Shown one piece after another: positions 33,080-42,687 of a stretch of DNA of 44,242 nt. How positions within the stretch are numbered: position 1 is the stretch's first letter; the number at the start of each line of letters is the position of its first letter. Position numbers and translations under genes: made by a program. The notes under the pieces were generated by a model. The model did not search any database, was not told the DNA's origin, and was given only the letters and a program-made list of their open reading frames with translations. Origin of the DNA: Bacteroidales bacterium (GTDB lineage Bacteria > Bacteroidota > Bacteroidia > Bacteroidales > M50B96); contig JAIOYV010000058.1 of NCBI GenBank assembly GCA_021740905.1, positions 1-44,242 of the forward strand, given 5' to 3'.

Positions 33080-34536
33080 CCCAACAACAACTCGAAAAAT
33101 ACCTCTGGGGGGCAGCTACCCAATTGCGCGGAACCATAGATGCAGGAGATTATAAACAGTATATCTTCCCGCTCTTGTTCTTCAAACGCATCTGCGATGT
33201 GTACGATGAAGAATTTGAAAAGGCCCTGGCCGAGAGCGATGGCGATATGGAGTATGCAGCCTTTGCCGAGCACCATCATTTTATAGTGCCCAAGGAAGCG
33301 CATTGGAATGAAGTACGGGAAACGACTACCAACGTGGGTATGGCGCTGCAAGAAGCCATGCGAGCTATTGAAAAAGCGAACCCCGACACTTTATACGGAA
33401 TCTTTGGGGATGCCAGCTGGACCAATAAAAACCGTTTGAGTGATGAAACGCTGATTAACCTTATTGAGCACTACTCTCAACACAAACTGAGTTTAAGCAC
33501 TATCGCTGATGATAAACTGGGGAATGCCTACGAATACCTCATTAAAGAATTTGCTGACGATAGTGGCCATACGGCTGCCGAGTTTTACACCAACCGCACA
33601 GTGGTAAAACTCATGACCCTGATAATGGACCCACAACCAGGCGAGAGTGTATATGACCCTACTTGTGGCAGTGGTGGTTTGTTGCTAAACTGCGCTCTGC
33701 ATTTAAAGGAAGAAGGCAAGGAATACCGCACACTTAAATTATACGGACAGGAGATTAACCTCCTCACTTCTGCTATTGCCCGCATGAACATGTTTATGCA
33801 CGGCATTGAGGAGTTTAGCATTGTGCGGGGCGATACCCTGGCCACCCCGGCCTTTTTGGAAAACGATGAATTGAAGCGCTTCAATGTAATTTTGGCCAAT
33901 CCACCTTATTCCATCAAAACCTGGGACCAGAAAAGTTTTGCAAACGACCCCTATGGACGTAACCTCTGGGGTTTGCCACCGCAAGGCTGCGCAGATTATG
34001 CCTTTCAACAGCATATTCAAAAGAGTTTAGATGCCAAGAATGGACGCTCCATTTCCTTATGGCCGCATGGCGTATTGTTTAGGGATAGTGAAGCAGTGAT
34101 GCGCAGAAAAATGATTGAGCAAGACATGGTGGAATGTGTTATTGGATTAGGACCCAATCTTTTTTACAACTCTCCCATGGAGGCGTGTTTGTTGATTACA
34201 ACGACTAATAAAGCAGCATCCCGCAAAGGAAAAATTCTAATTGTGAATGCAGTTAAAGAAGTTAAGCAAGACAAAAATATTGCGTTTCTGGAAGACAAGC
34301 ATATTGATAAAATATATAAGACCTATTTGGATTTTAAGGATCAAGAAGGTTTTTGCAAAGTGCTACCAATTGAAGAAGTTCTCGCAAATAGAGGCAGTTT
34401 AAATATTGCTCAATACGTAAGCAATGTAGATAACGGCATTAAGAAAGTATCAATTGATGATGCCTTGTCTAACTGGGAGGAATCTTCCATTCAGCTAAAG
34501 AAAAGTATGAACGAATTATTTCAAATCTTGAATTAA
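33076..34536 (+). CDS. hsdM: Type I restriction-modification methyltransferase subunit (second copy)
   Basis: This 486-residue protein is an intact HsdM: N-terminal helical domain (LEKYLWGAATQLRGTIDAGDY), motif I D194-PTCGSGG, and motif IV N275-PPY in ILANPPYSIKTWD. Its start overlaps the hipT stop by 4 bp (ATGA), and its stop overlaps the hsdS start by 1 bp (TAATG), so translation is coupled on both sides. It is the copy genetically tied to hsdS and hsdR. It differs from the first hsdM in motif I (T/S for A/T) and in the final catalytic aromatic (Y for F); both sets are compatible with adenine methylation. Confidence 0.94.
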   Translation: MTQQQLEKYLWGAATQLRGTIDAGDYKQYIFPLLFFKRICDVYDEEFEKALAESDGDMEYAAFAEHHHFIVPKEAHWNEVRETTTNVGMALQEAMRAIEKANPDTLYGIFGDASWTNKNRLSDETLINLIEHYSQHKLSLSTIADDKLGNAYEYLIKEFADDSGHTAAEFYTNRTVVKLMTLIMDPQPGESVYDPTCGSGGLLLNCALHLKEEGKEYRTLKLYGQEINLLTSAIARMNMFMHGIEEFSIVRGDTLATPAFLENDELKRFNVILANPPYSIKTWDQKSFANDPYGRNLWGLPPQGCADYAFQQHIQKSLDAKNGRSISLWPHGVLFRDSEAVMRRKMIEQDMVECVIGLGPNLFYNSPMEACLLITTTNKAASRKGKILIVNAVKEVKQDKNIAFLEDKHIDKIYKTYLDFKDQEGFCKVLPIEEVLANRGSLNIAQYVSNVDNGIKKVSIDDALSNWEESSIQLKKSMNELFQILN

Positions 34537-35723
34537 TGATGGAAGAGATCATGGAAAAAATTGATTTGAAAAACCTTGATAAGGCGAACTGGAAGACCTT
34601 TCGATTTGATCAGATTGCTAAGAAAATATCAGAAACGGTTGATCCGAATACTACTGACTTAGAAATATACATTGGTCTGGAGCATATTGACTCAGAAAGT
34701 ATTCACATTATTAGAAGAGGAACATCTTCTGATGTAAGTGGTGGTAAATTAAAATGCCATCCCAGTGATATTATTTTCGGAAAAAGGAGAGCCTACCAAC
34801 GAAAAGCTGCGGTTGTAGACTTTGAGGGAATTTGCTCGGCACATGCTTTTGTTTTACGAGCCATTCCAGAAGTGATGGATCCACAACTGTTTCCTTTCTT
34901 TCTTCATTCCGATTTGTTCATGCACTGTGCTGTGGATATTTCAGTAGGAGGATTGTCTCCGACAATTAATTGGGGCCAATTGAAAGAACAAGAATTCCTC
35001 CTCCCACCCAAAGACCAACAAGCCGAACTGGCCAAACTGCTTTGGGCTATGGATGAGGTGGTGGAAGGATCATGGAAAACAAGAACTCGTTTAGAGAAAT
35101 TAAAAAAACGCATTGCTTATGATTGTTATAGTTCCAAAGAAGTTCAAAAGATGAACCTAGAAGATCTTACAGTTAAAATTCAAGACGGGAGTCATTTTTC
35201 TCCCAAGATCTTATTTCCTGAAAATGACGGTTCAAGATTTAGATACGTGACTTCTAAGAATATTAGAGTCACTGGAATTGAATTTAAAGAAGATCAATAT
35301 GTAGATAAAGAATTCCATGACTCCATATATCCTAGATGTGATGTCATTAAGGGGGATGTGTTACTGACAAAAGATGGAGCAAATACAGGAACGGCCACCT
35401 TGAATAGTCTTGATGAAGAATTTAGTCTTTTGTCAAGTGTTTGCTTAATTCGAGCAAACGAAAAGACAACAAATGGATATTTATGTCAATATATTAATAG
35501 TGATATAGGTAATACAAATTTGGTTGATCAGATGACAGGAACGGCTATATCTAGACTTACCCTAACAACATTGAAAAAAATTAAGGTGCCAATTCCAACT
35601 CTTGAAAAACAAATGGAAGTAGTCAGGAAACTAGATTCTATTGATAAGACGATTGATGATACAATTGAAGCAATAATATCAGGCAAAGCCCTCCAAAAAT
35701 CCCTTATAAATCAAATCTTTTAA
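34536..35723 (+). CDS. hsdS: Type I restriction-modification specificity subunit
   Basis: This 395-residue protein has the two-TRD HsdS architecture. TRD1 spans about 18-170 (NWKTFRFDQIAKKI ... LKEQEFLLPPKDQQAELAKLL), then a first conserved helix about 170-205, TRD2 about 206-355 (EDLTVKIQDGSHF ... TTLKKIKVPIPTLEKQMEV), and a second conserved helix to the end. The two TRDs read the two halves of a bipartite DNA site; they are dissimilar here, so the target should be asymmetric. It overlaps hsdM2 by 1 bp and precedes hsdR by 3 bp. Confidence 0.92.
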   Translation: MMEEIMEKIDLKNLDKANWKTFRFDQIAKKISETVDPNTTDLEIYIGLEHIDSESIHIIRRGTSSDVSGGKLKCHPSDIIFGKRRAYQRKAAVVDFEGICSAHAFVLRAIPEVMDPQLFPFFLHSDLFMHCAVDISVGGLSPTINWGQLKEQEFLLPPKDQQAELAKLLWAMDEVVEGSWKTRTRLEKLKKRIAYDCYSSKEVQKMNLEDLTVKIQDGSHFSPKILFPENDGSRFRYVTSKNIRVTGIEFKEDQYVDKEFHDSIYPRCDVIKGDVLLTKDGANTGTATLNSLDEEFSLLSSVCLIRANEKTTNGYLCQYINSDIGNTNLVDQMTGTAISRLTLTTLKKIKVPIPTLEKQMEVVRKLDSIDKTIDDTIEAIISGKALQKSLINQIF

Positions 35724-35726
35724 CGC

Positions 35727-38693
35727 ATGGCCTTCAACGAACTCAATAGCGTAGAGCATTACATCATCCACCAGCTTAGTGGGGTGAATTTGAATGTCAA
35801 TGGTGTGCAGGAAGGCAAAACTGGATATGGTGCGCAATGGGTGTACAAAACTGCCAACGAAATTCAACGGGGCGTGAATGAAGTATTGGTAGAATCGGAA
35901 TTAAAGGCAGCTCTTATTCGCCTCAATCCGGAAATCACGCATAACCCCGCCCTGGCCGATGAGGTTATTTATAAACTACGGGCGGTATTTTTGGCCGTCA
36001 ATCAGGTGGGTTTGGTGAAAACCAACGAAGAGTTCTTCAAGTGGCTCACCGGAGAGAAAACCATGCCTTTTGGCGAAAACAACCGCCATGTGCCGGTGCG
36101 CCTTGTTGATTTCGATATTCTCACCAACAACACCTATGTAGTTACCAACCAATACCGCATTCACCATCGCGAAACCAAAATTCCCGATATCGTTCTGCTC
36201 ATCAATGGCATTCCGGTGGTGGTGGGTGAAGCTAAAACTCCTATTCGTCCTTCCGTCAGTTGGCTGGATGGAGCCCATGAGATTCATGATATTTATGAGA
36301 ACAGTGTTCCACAATTGTTCGTGCCCAACATCCTGTCCTTCGCTACTGAGGGCAAGGAATTGTATTATGGTGCCATCAGAAGTCCGCTGGAATATTGGTC
36401 GCCCTGGCGGATGGAAAATGATGAGGATGCCCTGGCCAAAAGGCTCGGCCTGGCCGAAATTGGAAAGGAGCTTTCCGATTTATTGAAACCTGCACGATTG
36501 TTAGACATACTGCGAAACTTCTCCTTGTTCACTTCGGATAAGAAGAAACGCAGAATAAAAGTGATCCCACGCTTTCAGCAATACGAAGGAGCCAATAAAA
36601 TTGTAGCTCGGGTAAAAGAAGGAAGAGTCAAGAAAGGATTGATCTGGCATTTCCAGGGATCGGGTAAATCTTTGCTTATGGTATTTGCAGCGCAAAAAAT
36701 GCGCAAGGCTGCCGACCTGAAAAGTCCAACGGTGATTGTATTGGTTGACAGAACAGACCTGGATACCCAGATCAGTGGCATCTTCAATGCGGCAGATATT
36801 GCCAATGTAGAAACCACCGAGAACATTAATGAGTTGCAAACCATGCTGGAGCGGGATACCCGTAAAATCATCATCTCCATGATTCATAAGTTTCGGGATG
36901 CCAAGCCCAATATGAATACCCGTGACAACATCATTGTGCTGGTGGATGAAGCACACCGTACACAGGAAGGAGATTTGGGCCGCCAAATGCGAGCTGCTTT
37001 ACCCAATGCATTCTTATTCGGATTAACCGGTACACCTGTCAACAGGGCGGATAAAAACACCTTTTGGGCGTTCGGCTCAGAAGAAGATGCAGGCGGATAT
37101 ATGTCACGTTACACCTTCCAGGAATCTATTCGCGACAATGCCACCTTACCCCTTCACTTTGAACCCCGTTTAGTAGATGTGCATGTTGATAAAGAAACCA
37201 TTGACAAAGCCTTTGCCGTCTTCAAAGACGAAGCAGCGCTTACCGATGAAGAAGCAGATGCCTTGAATCAGAAATCGGCTAAGATGGCCGCCTTTTTGAA
37301 ATCACCGGAAAGAGTAGCCAAAATCGTAGAAGACATTGCAAAGCACTTTAATGAAAAAGTAGCTCCTCACGGGCTAAAAGCCATGATCGTTACTCCCGAT
37401 CGTTTAGGCTGTGCACAGTATAAAGAAGAACTGGATAAATACTTCCCAATAGAAGAGAGCACTGTGGTAATCTCTACCTCGGCTAATGATGCTCTTGAGT
37501 TCAAGCAAAAATGGGGAATGGACAAAAGCAAGCAAGAGAAAATTGTAGATGAATTTAATGATGCTCAATCCGACCTTAAATTCATCATAGTTACAGCAAA
37601 ACTCTTAACTGGATTTGATGCGCCCATTTTGCAAACCATGTACCTGGACAAATCCTTGAAAGACCATACCCTTTTGCAAGCCATTTGTCGTACCAACCGA
37701 TTGTATCCGCAAAAATCTTTTGGTCGCATTGTCGATTATTTTGGGGTTTTTGATGATGCTGCGAAAGCATTACAGTTTGACGAAGAAAGCGTGAAGAAAG
37801 TCATTTCCAACCTTTCGGAATTACGCACCAAATTACCGGGAGCTATGAGGGAAACGCTGGCACATTTCGAAGGCGTGGACAGAACCATAGGTGGCTTTGA
37901 AGGACTCGAAGTCGCCCAGAATGCTATCAATACAGATGTAAAGAAAGATGCCTTTGCCAAAGACTACAAGTACTTATCTAAGTTATGGGAATCTCTTTCT
38001 CCGGATAATATTTTGGATTTGTACAATGCCGATTACAAATGGTTGTCGCAAGTTTTTGAATCGGTAAAGCCTGCCTCCGATAATATTGGTAAGCTGCTGT
38101 GGTTTTCCTTAGGTGCCCAAACCACCAAATTGATTCATGAAAACATCCACGTAGGCGATGTCCATCAATTGGAAGAATTTGTGTTGGATGCCGATGTGAT
38201 TGAAGAGATTTTCAACAATCCCGATCCGAAGAACGCAAAGAAGCTGGAAAAAATTCTGATCAAACGATTCCAGAAACATGCAAGCGATCCCAAGTTCAAG
38301 AAGCTCAGCGAGCGACTGGAAGAATTGAGAGATAAAGCCGAAAAAGGATTGATTACCTCCATTGAATTTGTGAAAGAACTCTGCAAACTCGCCAAGGAAA
38401 CGGTTCAGGCAGAGAAAGAGTTGGAAGAGCTTATTCAGGAGAAAACCCCTCAAGCAGCGCTCACCGAATTATTCCTTGAATTAAAAACCGACCAAACGCC
38501 AGCAGTAGTGGAACGTATTGTAGCGGATATAGATGCTATTGTAAGGGTAGTTAGGTTTCCGGGATGGCAAAATTCCAATCAAGGAGAAAGAGAAGTGCAA
38601 AGTTCACTAAGAAAGGTTCTTTGGGCGAAATACAAAATCAAGGATCAGGTATTGTTTGATCGGGCGTATGGGTATATAAAAGAATATTATTGA
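35727..38693 (+). CDS. hsdR: Type I restriction endonuclease/translocase subunit
   Basis: This 988-residue protein is a full-length HsdR. The N-terminal nuclease domain has the PD-(D/E)xK residues D154, E168 and K170 (IPDIVLL ... VVVGEAK). The SF2 motor has Walker A GSGKS (311-315), a conserved LVDRTDLDTQ motif Ia region, D407-EAH box, GLTGTP motif III and the QAICRTNRLYP motif VI region. The C-terminal third is helical and docks on the methyltransferase. It translocates DNA and cuts distant from unmethylated sites. All catalytic residues are intact. It is the last gene of the hipB-hipS-hipT-hsdM2-hsdS-hsdR string. Confidence 0.95.
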   Translation: MAFNELNSVEHYIIHQLSGVNLNVNGVQEGKTGYGAQWVYKTANEIQRGVNEVLVESELKAALIRLNPEITHNPALADEVIYKLRAVFLAVNQVGLVKTNEEFFKWLTGEKTMPFGENNRHVPVRLVDFDILTNNTYVVTNQYRIHHRETKIPDIVLLINGIPVVVGEAKTPIRPSVSWLDGAHEIHDIYENSVPQLFVPNILSFATEGKELYYGAIRSPLEYWSPWRMENDEDALAKRLGLAEIGKELSDLLKPARLLDILRNFSLFTSDKKKRRIKVIPRFQQYEGANKIVARVKEGRVKKGLIWHFQGSGKSLLMVFAAQKMRKAADLKSPTVIVLVDRTDLDTQISGIFNAADIANVETTENINELQTMLERDTRKIIISMIHKFRDAKPNMNTRDNIIVLVDEAHRTQEGDLGRQMRAALPNAFLFGLTGTPVNRADKNTFWAFGSEEDAGGYMSRYTFQESIRDNATLPLHFEPRLVDVHVDKETIDKAFAVFKDEAALTDEEADALNQKSAKMAAFLKSPERVAKIVEDIAKHFNEKVAPHGLKAMIVTPDRLGCAQYKEELDKYFPIEESTVVISTSANDALEFKQKWGMDKSKQEKIVDEFNDAQSDLKFIIVTAKLLTGFDAPILQTMYLDKSLKDHTLLQAICRTNRLYPQKSFGRIVDYFGVFDDAAKALQFDEESVKKVISNLSELRTKLPGAMRETLAHFEGVDRTIGGFEGLEVAQNAINTDVKKDAFAKDYKYLSKLWESLSPDNILDLYNADYKWLSQVFESVKPASDNIGKLLWFSLGAQTTKLIHENIHVGDVHQLEEFVLDADVIEEIFNNPDPKNAKKLEKILIKRFQKHASDPKFKKLSERLEELRDKAEKGLITSIEFVKELCKLAKETVQAEKELEELIQEKTPQAALTELFLELKTDQTPAVVERIVADIDAIVRVVRFPGWQNSNQGEREVQSSLRKVLWAKYKIKDQVLFDRAYGYIKEYY

Positions 38694-38781
38694 TAAAATA
38701 TAAATTTGAAAAGAAAAGTTTACCTATGCAGATTGATTGCATACAAAGCGATTTTCTTTGTGGATTAATAAATAAGCTGAT

Positions 38782-38853
38782 ATGGAACTGTCTGGGAAAG
38801 TATTAAAAATTATAAATGAAAAGCCAAAAGTATTAAAATCTAAATTGAACTGA
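38782..38853 (+). CDS. Possible 23-residue leader ORF
   Basis: The ORF MELSGKVLKIINEKPKVLKS(KLN) lies in the 178-bp gap between hsdR and the helicase gene. Its first residues resemble the start of DUF3127-type ssDNA-binding-like proteins (MEL-[ST]-GKV-x-KI), so it may be a truncated remnant, a leader peptide or chance. An AAAGTATTAAAA element is repeated inside it. Nothing else in the gap stands out. Confidence 0.25.
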   Translation: MELSGKVLKIINEKPKVLKSKLN

Positions 38854-38871
38854 ACTTAAACTAGGATTGAT

Positions 38872-41800
38872 ATGCCGGATGAATTAAAAACATTCAAAGA
38901 AGATTTTAAACGGCTGTATGGCAAAGGTACAATTGTTCGAACAATAATAACCGAGATTATCTACCCTTCTCAAGTTGTCACTCAATTCCAAGATGAGTTT
39001 ATTGGAAGATTATCAATTTTGGATATATCATATTGTCTTCCAGATGCAGAAGAAAGAATAAAGCAATTCAAAATTGGTGATTCCATCGAGTGCGTTGTTT
39101 TAGATATTGATTTTAATTCAAAGCAAGTAAAGCTTGGTCAAAAGCACTTGGTGAAAACTCTTAGCGAAACAACAAAGTGGGAAAGAATTGAACAAGGCGA
39201 TGAATTTCATGGAACAATACTGGAAGAGTTATATGATTTCTATTTAGTAAGCACAAGAGAAAATGTATATGGCTTTCTTCATAAGTCTTTCATTGACCAG
39301 AAAACAAAAAAAATAAAAGTAAAGGTCAGTTCAAAACTTGATTATAGTGAGTTACTTTCTTTCGTGCCAGCGACATTGGAAATGGAGAGCGATGCTGTAG
39401 CAAAGAGTGATATAAAGGGAGAATATACCTTTATAGAATCAGACTTAATTTCATATCCAGCTTTTAAAAGGTCACTGTTAGGAATAAATGCATCAGACGA
39501 TGATCACGATTTAATTTCTGATGGTTTTGAGCTGGATAGTAAGATATTTTCAAAGGAGATTTCTACAGAGCACACTCTATATCTGCAGTTTGAACTGAAT
39601 AGCCCGGCTTATGAAACGAATTTTAAACAGAATGCAATTCCTTTTTTCCTGGAAGGTGAAACCAATTCCCCTGAAAATGAGAAAAAAGTTCTGGAAATTC
39701 TATCAAAACAAGTTTACTGGTTTAAGTTGAACAGAAAAAGGAATGAGTTTTCAGTATATAATGAGAATTTATACTTTTGGGGAGACATTAAAGAGTCAAA
39801 AGATAAGAAGGAAACGCGCTTTATTATTAAGGTGTTCAGTGTTGGACAAACGTTTAGTAGAGCAACTGAAGAAAAGAAGAAAAATGCAAAATATGGCTCC
39901 TTTCTGCTTTCAAATGCAGTAAAAGTTGTTTCCCCCTTTGGCACTATCCCAATTGGAGATTCTCAAAGGAAGTTTGCAGATTTTGCAGAGTTAAAAACAG
40001 ATTGCTTTCATACAATATACAGGTTAAAAAAAGATGCAAGTGAGATCCTGCGACAGGAAGGCAGAACATTAGCTATTATTGATCGTTTTCTGGATTATCA
40101 AATTAGCCTTTTAGATGATAGGAAGGAGGAAAATGTCTTTGTTGATAGATTTAAGCAAGTACCTAGTTCTTCAGGAGGTATATCAATTCAACTTCCTGTT
40201 AATATTGGAGATAGTCTTGAAATTGAAGAAGAAACAGTAGTTAATATCAGGCTTAAAGAAAATGATAAGCTTCTGAAATTAGCAGATGGTGTTATTTGCA
40301 ATGTCCAGGGTGTTTGTAAACTTATAATATATAAACCGATACGACTTGAATTATTAGATCAAGGATTCTATTTGGATAAACGTATTGACAAAAGGCAATT
40401 TGAAGTCCAGAAAGAAATTATAAAGGATTTTCTGGATAAAAAGATTCAGATTGATCACATCGAATCTCTTCTTGTTGAGCCTGATAGGATTAAGTCTCCT
40501 GTACTGTCAAGAATTGAACTGTTTAATGAAGACTTGAAAAGAACAGAGATAGAAAGTCCTGACAACAATCAAATAGCAGCAGTTCGCAAAGCAGTTGGGA
40601 ATAAGAATATCTTCTTAATTCAAGGACCTCCCGGTACTGGAAAAACAACAGTAATAGCTGAGATTATTCAACAACTTGTTTTAAAGGGAGAGAAGATACT
40701 CGTATCAGGTCAGAATCATGTTGCGGTTGACAATGTGCTAGGAAAGATCTCTAAGTATCATTACATGAATCTTCTTCGAGTAGGAAACCCTGACCGAGTT
40801 GATGAAAATCTGGTAAGGTATAATATTGATTATCTGGTTGAGGATTATAAAACAGATTATAAGGAATTCATCAATAATCAACTAATACTTGCGAAGAAAT
40901 ATCTCGAATGTATTGATCGCAAGCATGATGAGATTCTGGAAATATTCAATGAAGAAGTAAACAGGTTAATTGAGTCTTATGGTAAATTAAAGGAGGTATT
41001 CAAAGCACGTCATTTTATTCTAAGGGATGGTTTAAGCGAATTAAGCCAAAAAGAAATTAGCGATGTAATTGAATCCTTGGAGAGATGGAAAGAAAGTAAC
41101 AATAATGAATACGAGGTTTTACTCAAACCTCTCATCTATAATTCTGTGGATGTAGTTATCGCTACATGCATAGGAATAAAAACCGATAGGGTTTTTAGAG
41201 AACTTGACCTGAAATTTGATACAGTAATCATTGATGAGGCAGGTAAAGCGAATATCGCTGAAACACTAGTTGCTGTTGAACTTGGAAAGAAAGTGATACT
41301 TGTGGGAGATCAAAAGCAACTTCCGCCATATATGGATAGCTCATTGATAGATGAGAAAGATCCGTTAAGTTTCCCACGATCTGAATATGGTTCGGATTAT
41401 ATTATGGATGAAATAATACATGCTTTATCTACTTCATTTTTTGAATTTATTGTGAATCGTATTGACGCGAACCAATTTCCAAAGGTTAACAAGGAAATGT
41501 TGAATTATCAACATAGGATGCATCCGAATATTGGAAAGTTTGTATCGAATTCATTTTATAGCGGGCAGGTAAATAATGGTAATAAAACACATCTGAACAG
41601 ATTAAATCTTCCGATGCCTTTTAATAAGGAGATTATCTTTTTTGATACTTCCAATTCTGAGAATCCATATGAGCAAACCGATGGTTATTCTGCTAAGAAT
41701 AATTCAGAAGCAGAAGCAATATCTGAATTCATATTGCCTAAATTGTTTAATCATAATATATCTGCTGCCAATATAGCCATTATTGCTCCTTATAAATCCC

Positions 41801-42687
41801 AGGTAGCGAACATAAAAAGATTCATATCAAGCTCGACTTTATGCTCAAACAGAAATATTGATGTTTCAACTTTAGACTCTTTTCAAGGTAAAGAGTATGA
41901 TATCATATTATTTAGTTTTACCAGGTCCTCAAATCACAGGAAGGCACCTGTAGTAAATTGCAGAAAGAAATATACAAAGGTGGGCTTTCTTGATGATGCA
42001 AGAAGATTAAATGTTGCATTTAGCAGGGCGAAGAAGAAATTAATACTTATAGGAAACTCTCTTACACTTACAGATCGAAGGTCACATTTTGATGGATTTT
42101 TTCCTTATACACAATTGTTTGAAAGACTGGTTAAACTAAGTAAGGATGAAGCTATTGGAAACTTTGTAAACATCACAGATTACCATGGTTTTAAAAGTCC
42201 GTTTAGTGAGTTTGTTGAGAAATATAAGGAGGGACAAATTGTATTTGGTACTTGTCAAGACTTTGCTGTTTCACAGGCAACTAATAAGCCCTATGGCCGA
42301 TTTATTCTAATTGATCGGTACAGGGCTTTAGCTCCTTATGCACATAAAAATGAAATATTAAATGCAAGGTTTAATAAAGGTGATGAAGATGAAAAAGTTG
42401 TTGTAAAAATAATTCAGATTGATCATTCAACTAAATGGACTACAGTAGAGATATTACATGATCCTTGGTATAAGAAACTAGAAAGGGCTTATAGTCAAGA
42501 AAGCATAGATGTACTTGTCGAAGAAGTATGGAGTTATGGATATTTGTTGAGTTCGTCTTTTGGACTTAAAGGGTTGATAAAGAAAAACAAGGTAAAAGGA
42601 ATGAGAATAACACAAGGAGATCCGCTTAGCGTATTAATAGAAAGTGCTGATATGAATAAGAAAAGGGTATTCTTTAAAATGAAGTAA
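38872..42687 (+). CDS. S1-domain SF1 (Upf1/Dna2-like) helicase, candidate defence protein
   Basis: This 1271-residue protein has two S1/OB-like domains at the N-terminus (about 18-92, ending IDFNSKQVKLGQKH; and about 105-140), a middle region of about 400 residues I cannot assign, and then an SF1B helicase core. The core motifs are G585-PPGTGKTT (Walker A), D788-EAG (Walker B), G812-DQKQLPP (motif III), Y879-QHRMHP (motif IV), SFQGKEYD near 1003 (motif V) and LNVAFSRAK near 1046 (motif VI). All ATPase residues are present. About 170 C-terminal residues are unassigned. S1 plus SF1 suggests an RNA or RNA-DNA substrate. It shares a TAATG junction with the next gene and is visibly AT-richer than the restriction genes. 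Confidence 0.85.
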   Translation: MPDELKTFKEDFKRLYGKGTIVRTIITEIIYPSQVVTQFQDEFIGRLSILDISYCLPDAEERIKQFKIGDSIECVVLDIDFNSKQVKLGQKHLVKTLSETTKWERIEQGDEFHGTILEELYDFYLVSTRENVYGFLHKSFIDQKTKKIKVKVSSKLDYSELLSFVPATLEMESDAVAKSDIKGEYTFIESDLISYPAFKRSLLGINASDDDHDLISDGFELDSKIFSKEISTEHTLYLQFELNSPAYETNFKQNAIPFFLEGETNSPENEKKVLEILSKQVYWFKLNRKRNEFSVYNENLYFWGDIKESKDKKETRFIIKVFSVGQTFSRATEEKKKNAKYGSFLLSNAVKVVSPFGTIPIGDSQRKFADFAELKTDCFHTIYRLKKDASEILRQEGRTLAIIDRFLDYQISLLDDRKEENVFVDRFKQVPSSSGGISIQLPVNIGDSLEIEEETVVNIRLKENDKLLKLADGVICNVQGVCKLIIYKPIRLELLDQGFYLDKRIDKRQFEVQKEIIKDFLDKKIQIDHIESLLVEPDRIKSPVLSRIELFNEDLKRTEIESPDNNQIAAVRKAVGNKNIFLIQGPPGTGKTTVIAEIIQQLVLKGEKILVSGQNHVAVDNVLGKISKYHYMNLLRVGNPDRVDENLVRYNIDYLVEDYKTDYKEFINNQLILAKKYLECIDRKHDEILEIFNEEVNRLIESYGKLKEVFKARHFILRDGLSELSQKEISDVIESLERWKESNNNEYEVLLKPLIYNSVDVVIATCIGIKTDRVFRELDLKFDTVIIDEAGKANIAETLVAVELGKKVILVGDQKQLPPYMDSSLIDEKDPLSFPRSEYGSDYIMDEIIHALSTSFFEFIVNRIDANQFPKVNKEMLNYQHRMHPNIGKFVSNSFYSGQVNNGNKTHLNRLNLPMPFNKEIIFFDTSNSENPYEQTDGYSAKNNSEAEAISEFILPKLFNHNISAANIAIIAPYKSQVANIKRFISSSTLCSNRNIDVSTLDSFQGKEYDIILFSFTRSSNHRKAPVVNCRKKYTKVGFLDDARRLNVAFSRAKKKLILIGNSLTLTDRRSHFDGFFPYTQLFERLVKLSKDEAIGNFVNITDYHGFKSPFSEFVEKYKEGQIVFGTCQDFAVSQATNKPYGRFILIDRYRALAPYAHKNEILNARFNKGDEDEKVVVKIIQIDHSTKWTTVEILHDPWYKKLERAYSQESIDVLVEEVWSYGYLLSSSFGLKGLIKKNKVKGMRITQGDPLSVLIESADMNKKRVFFKMK

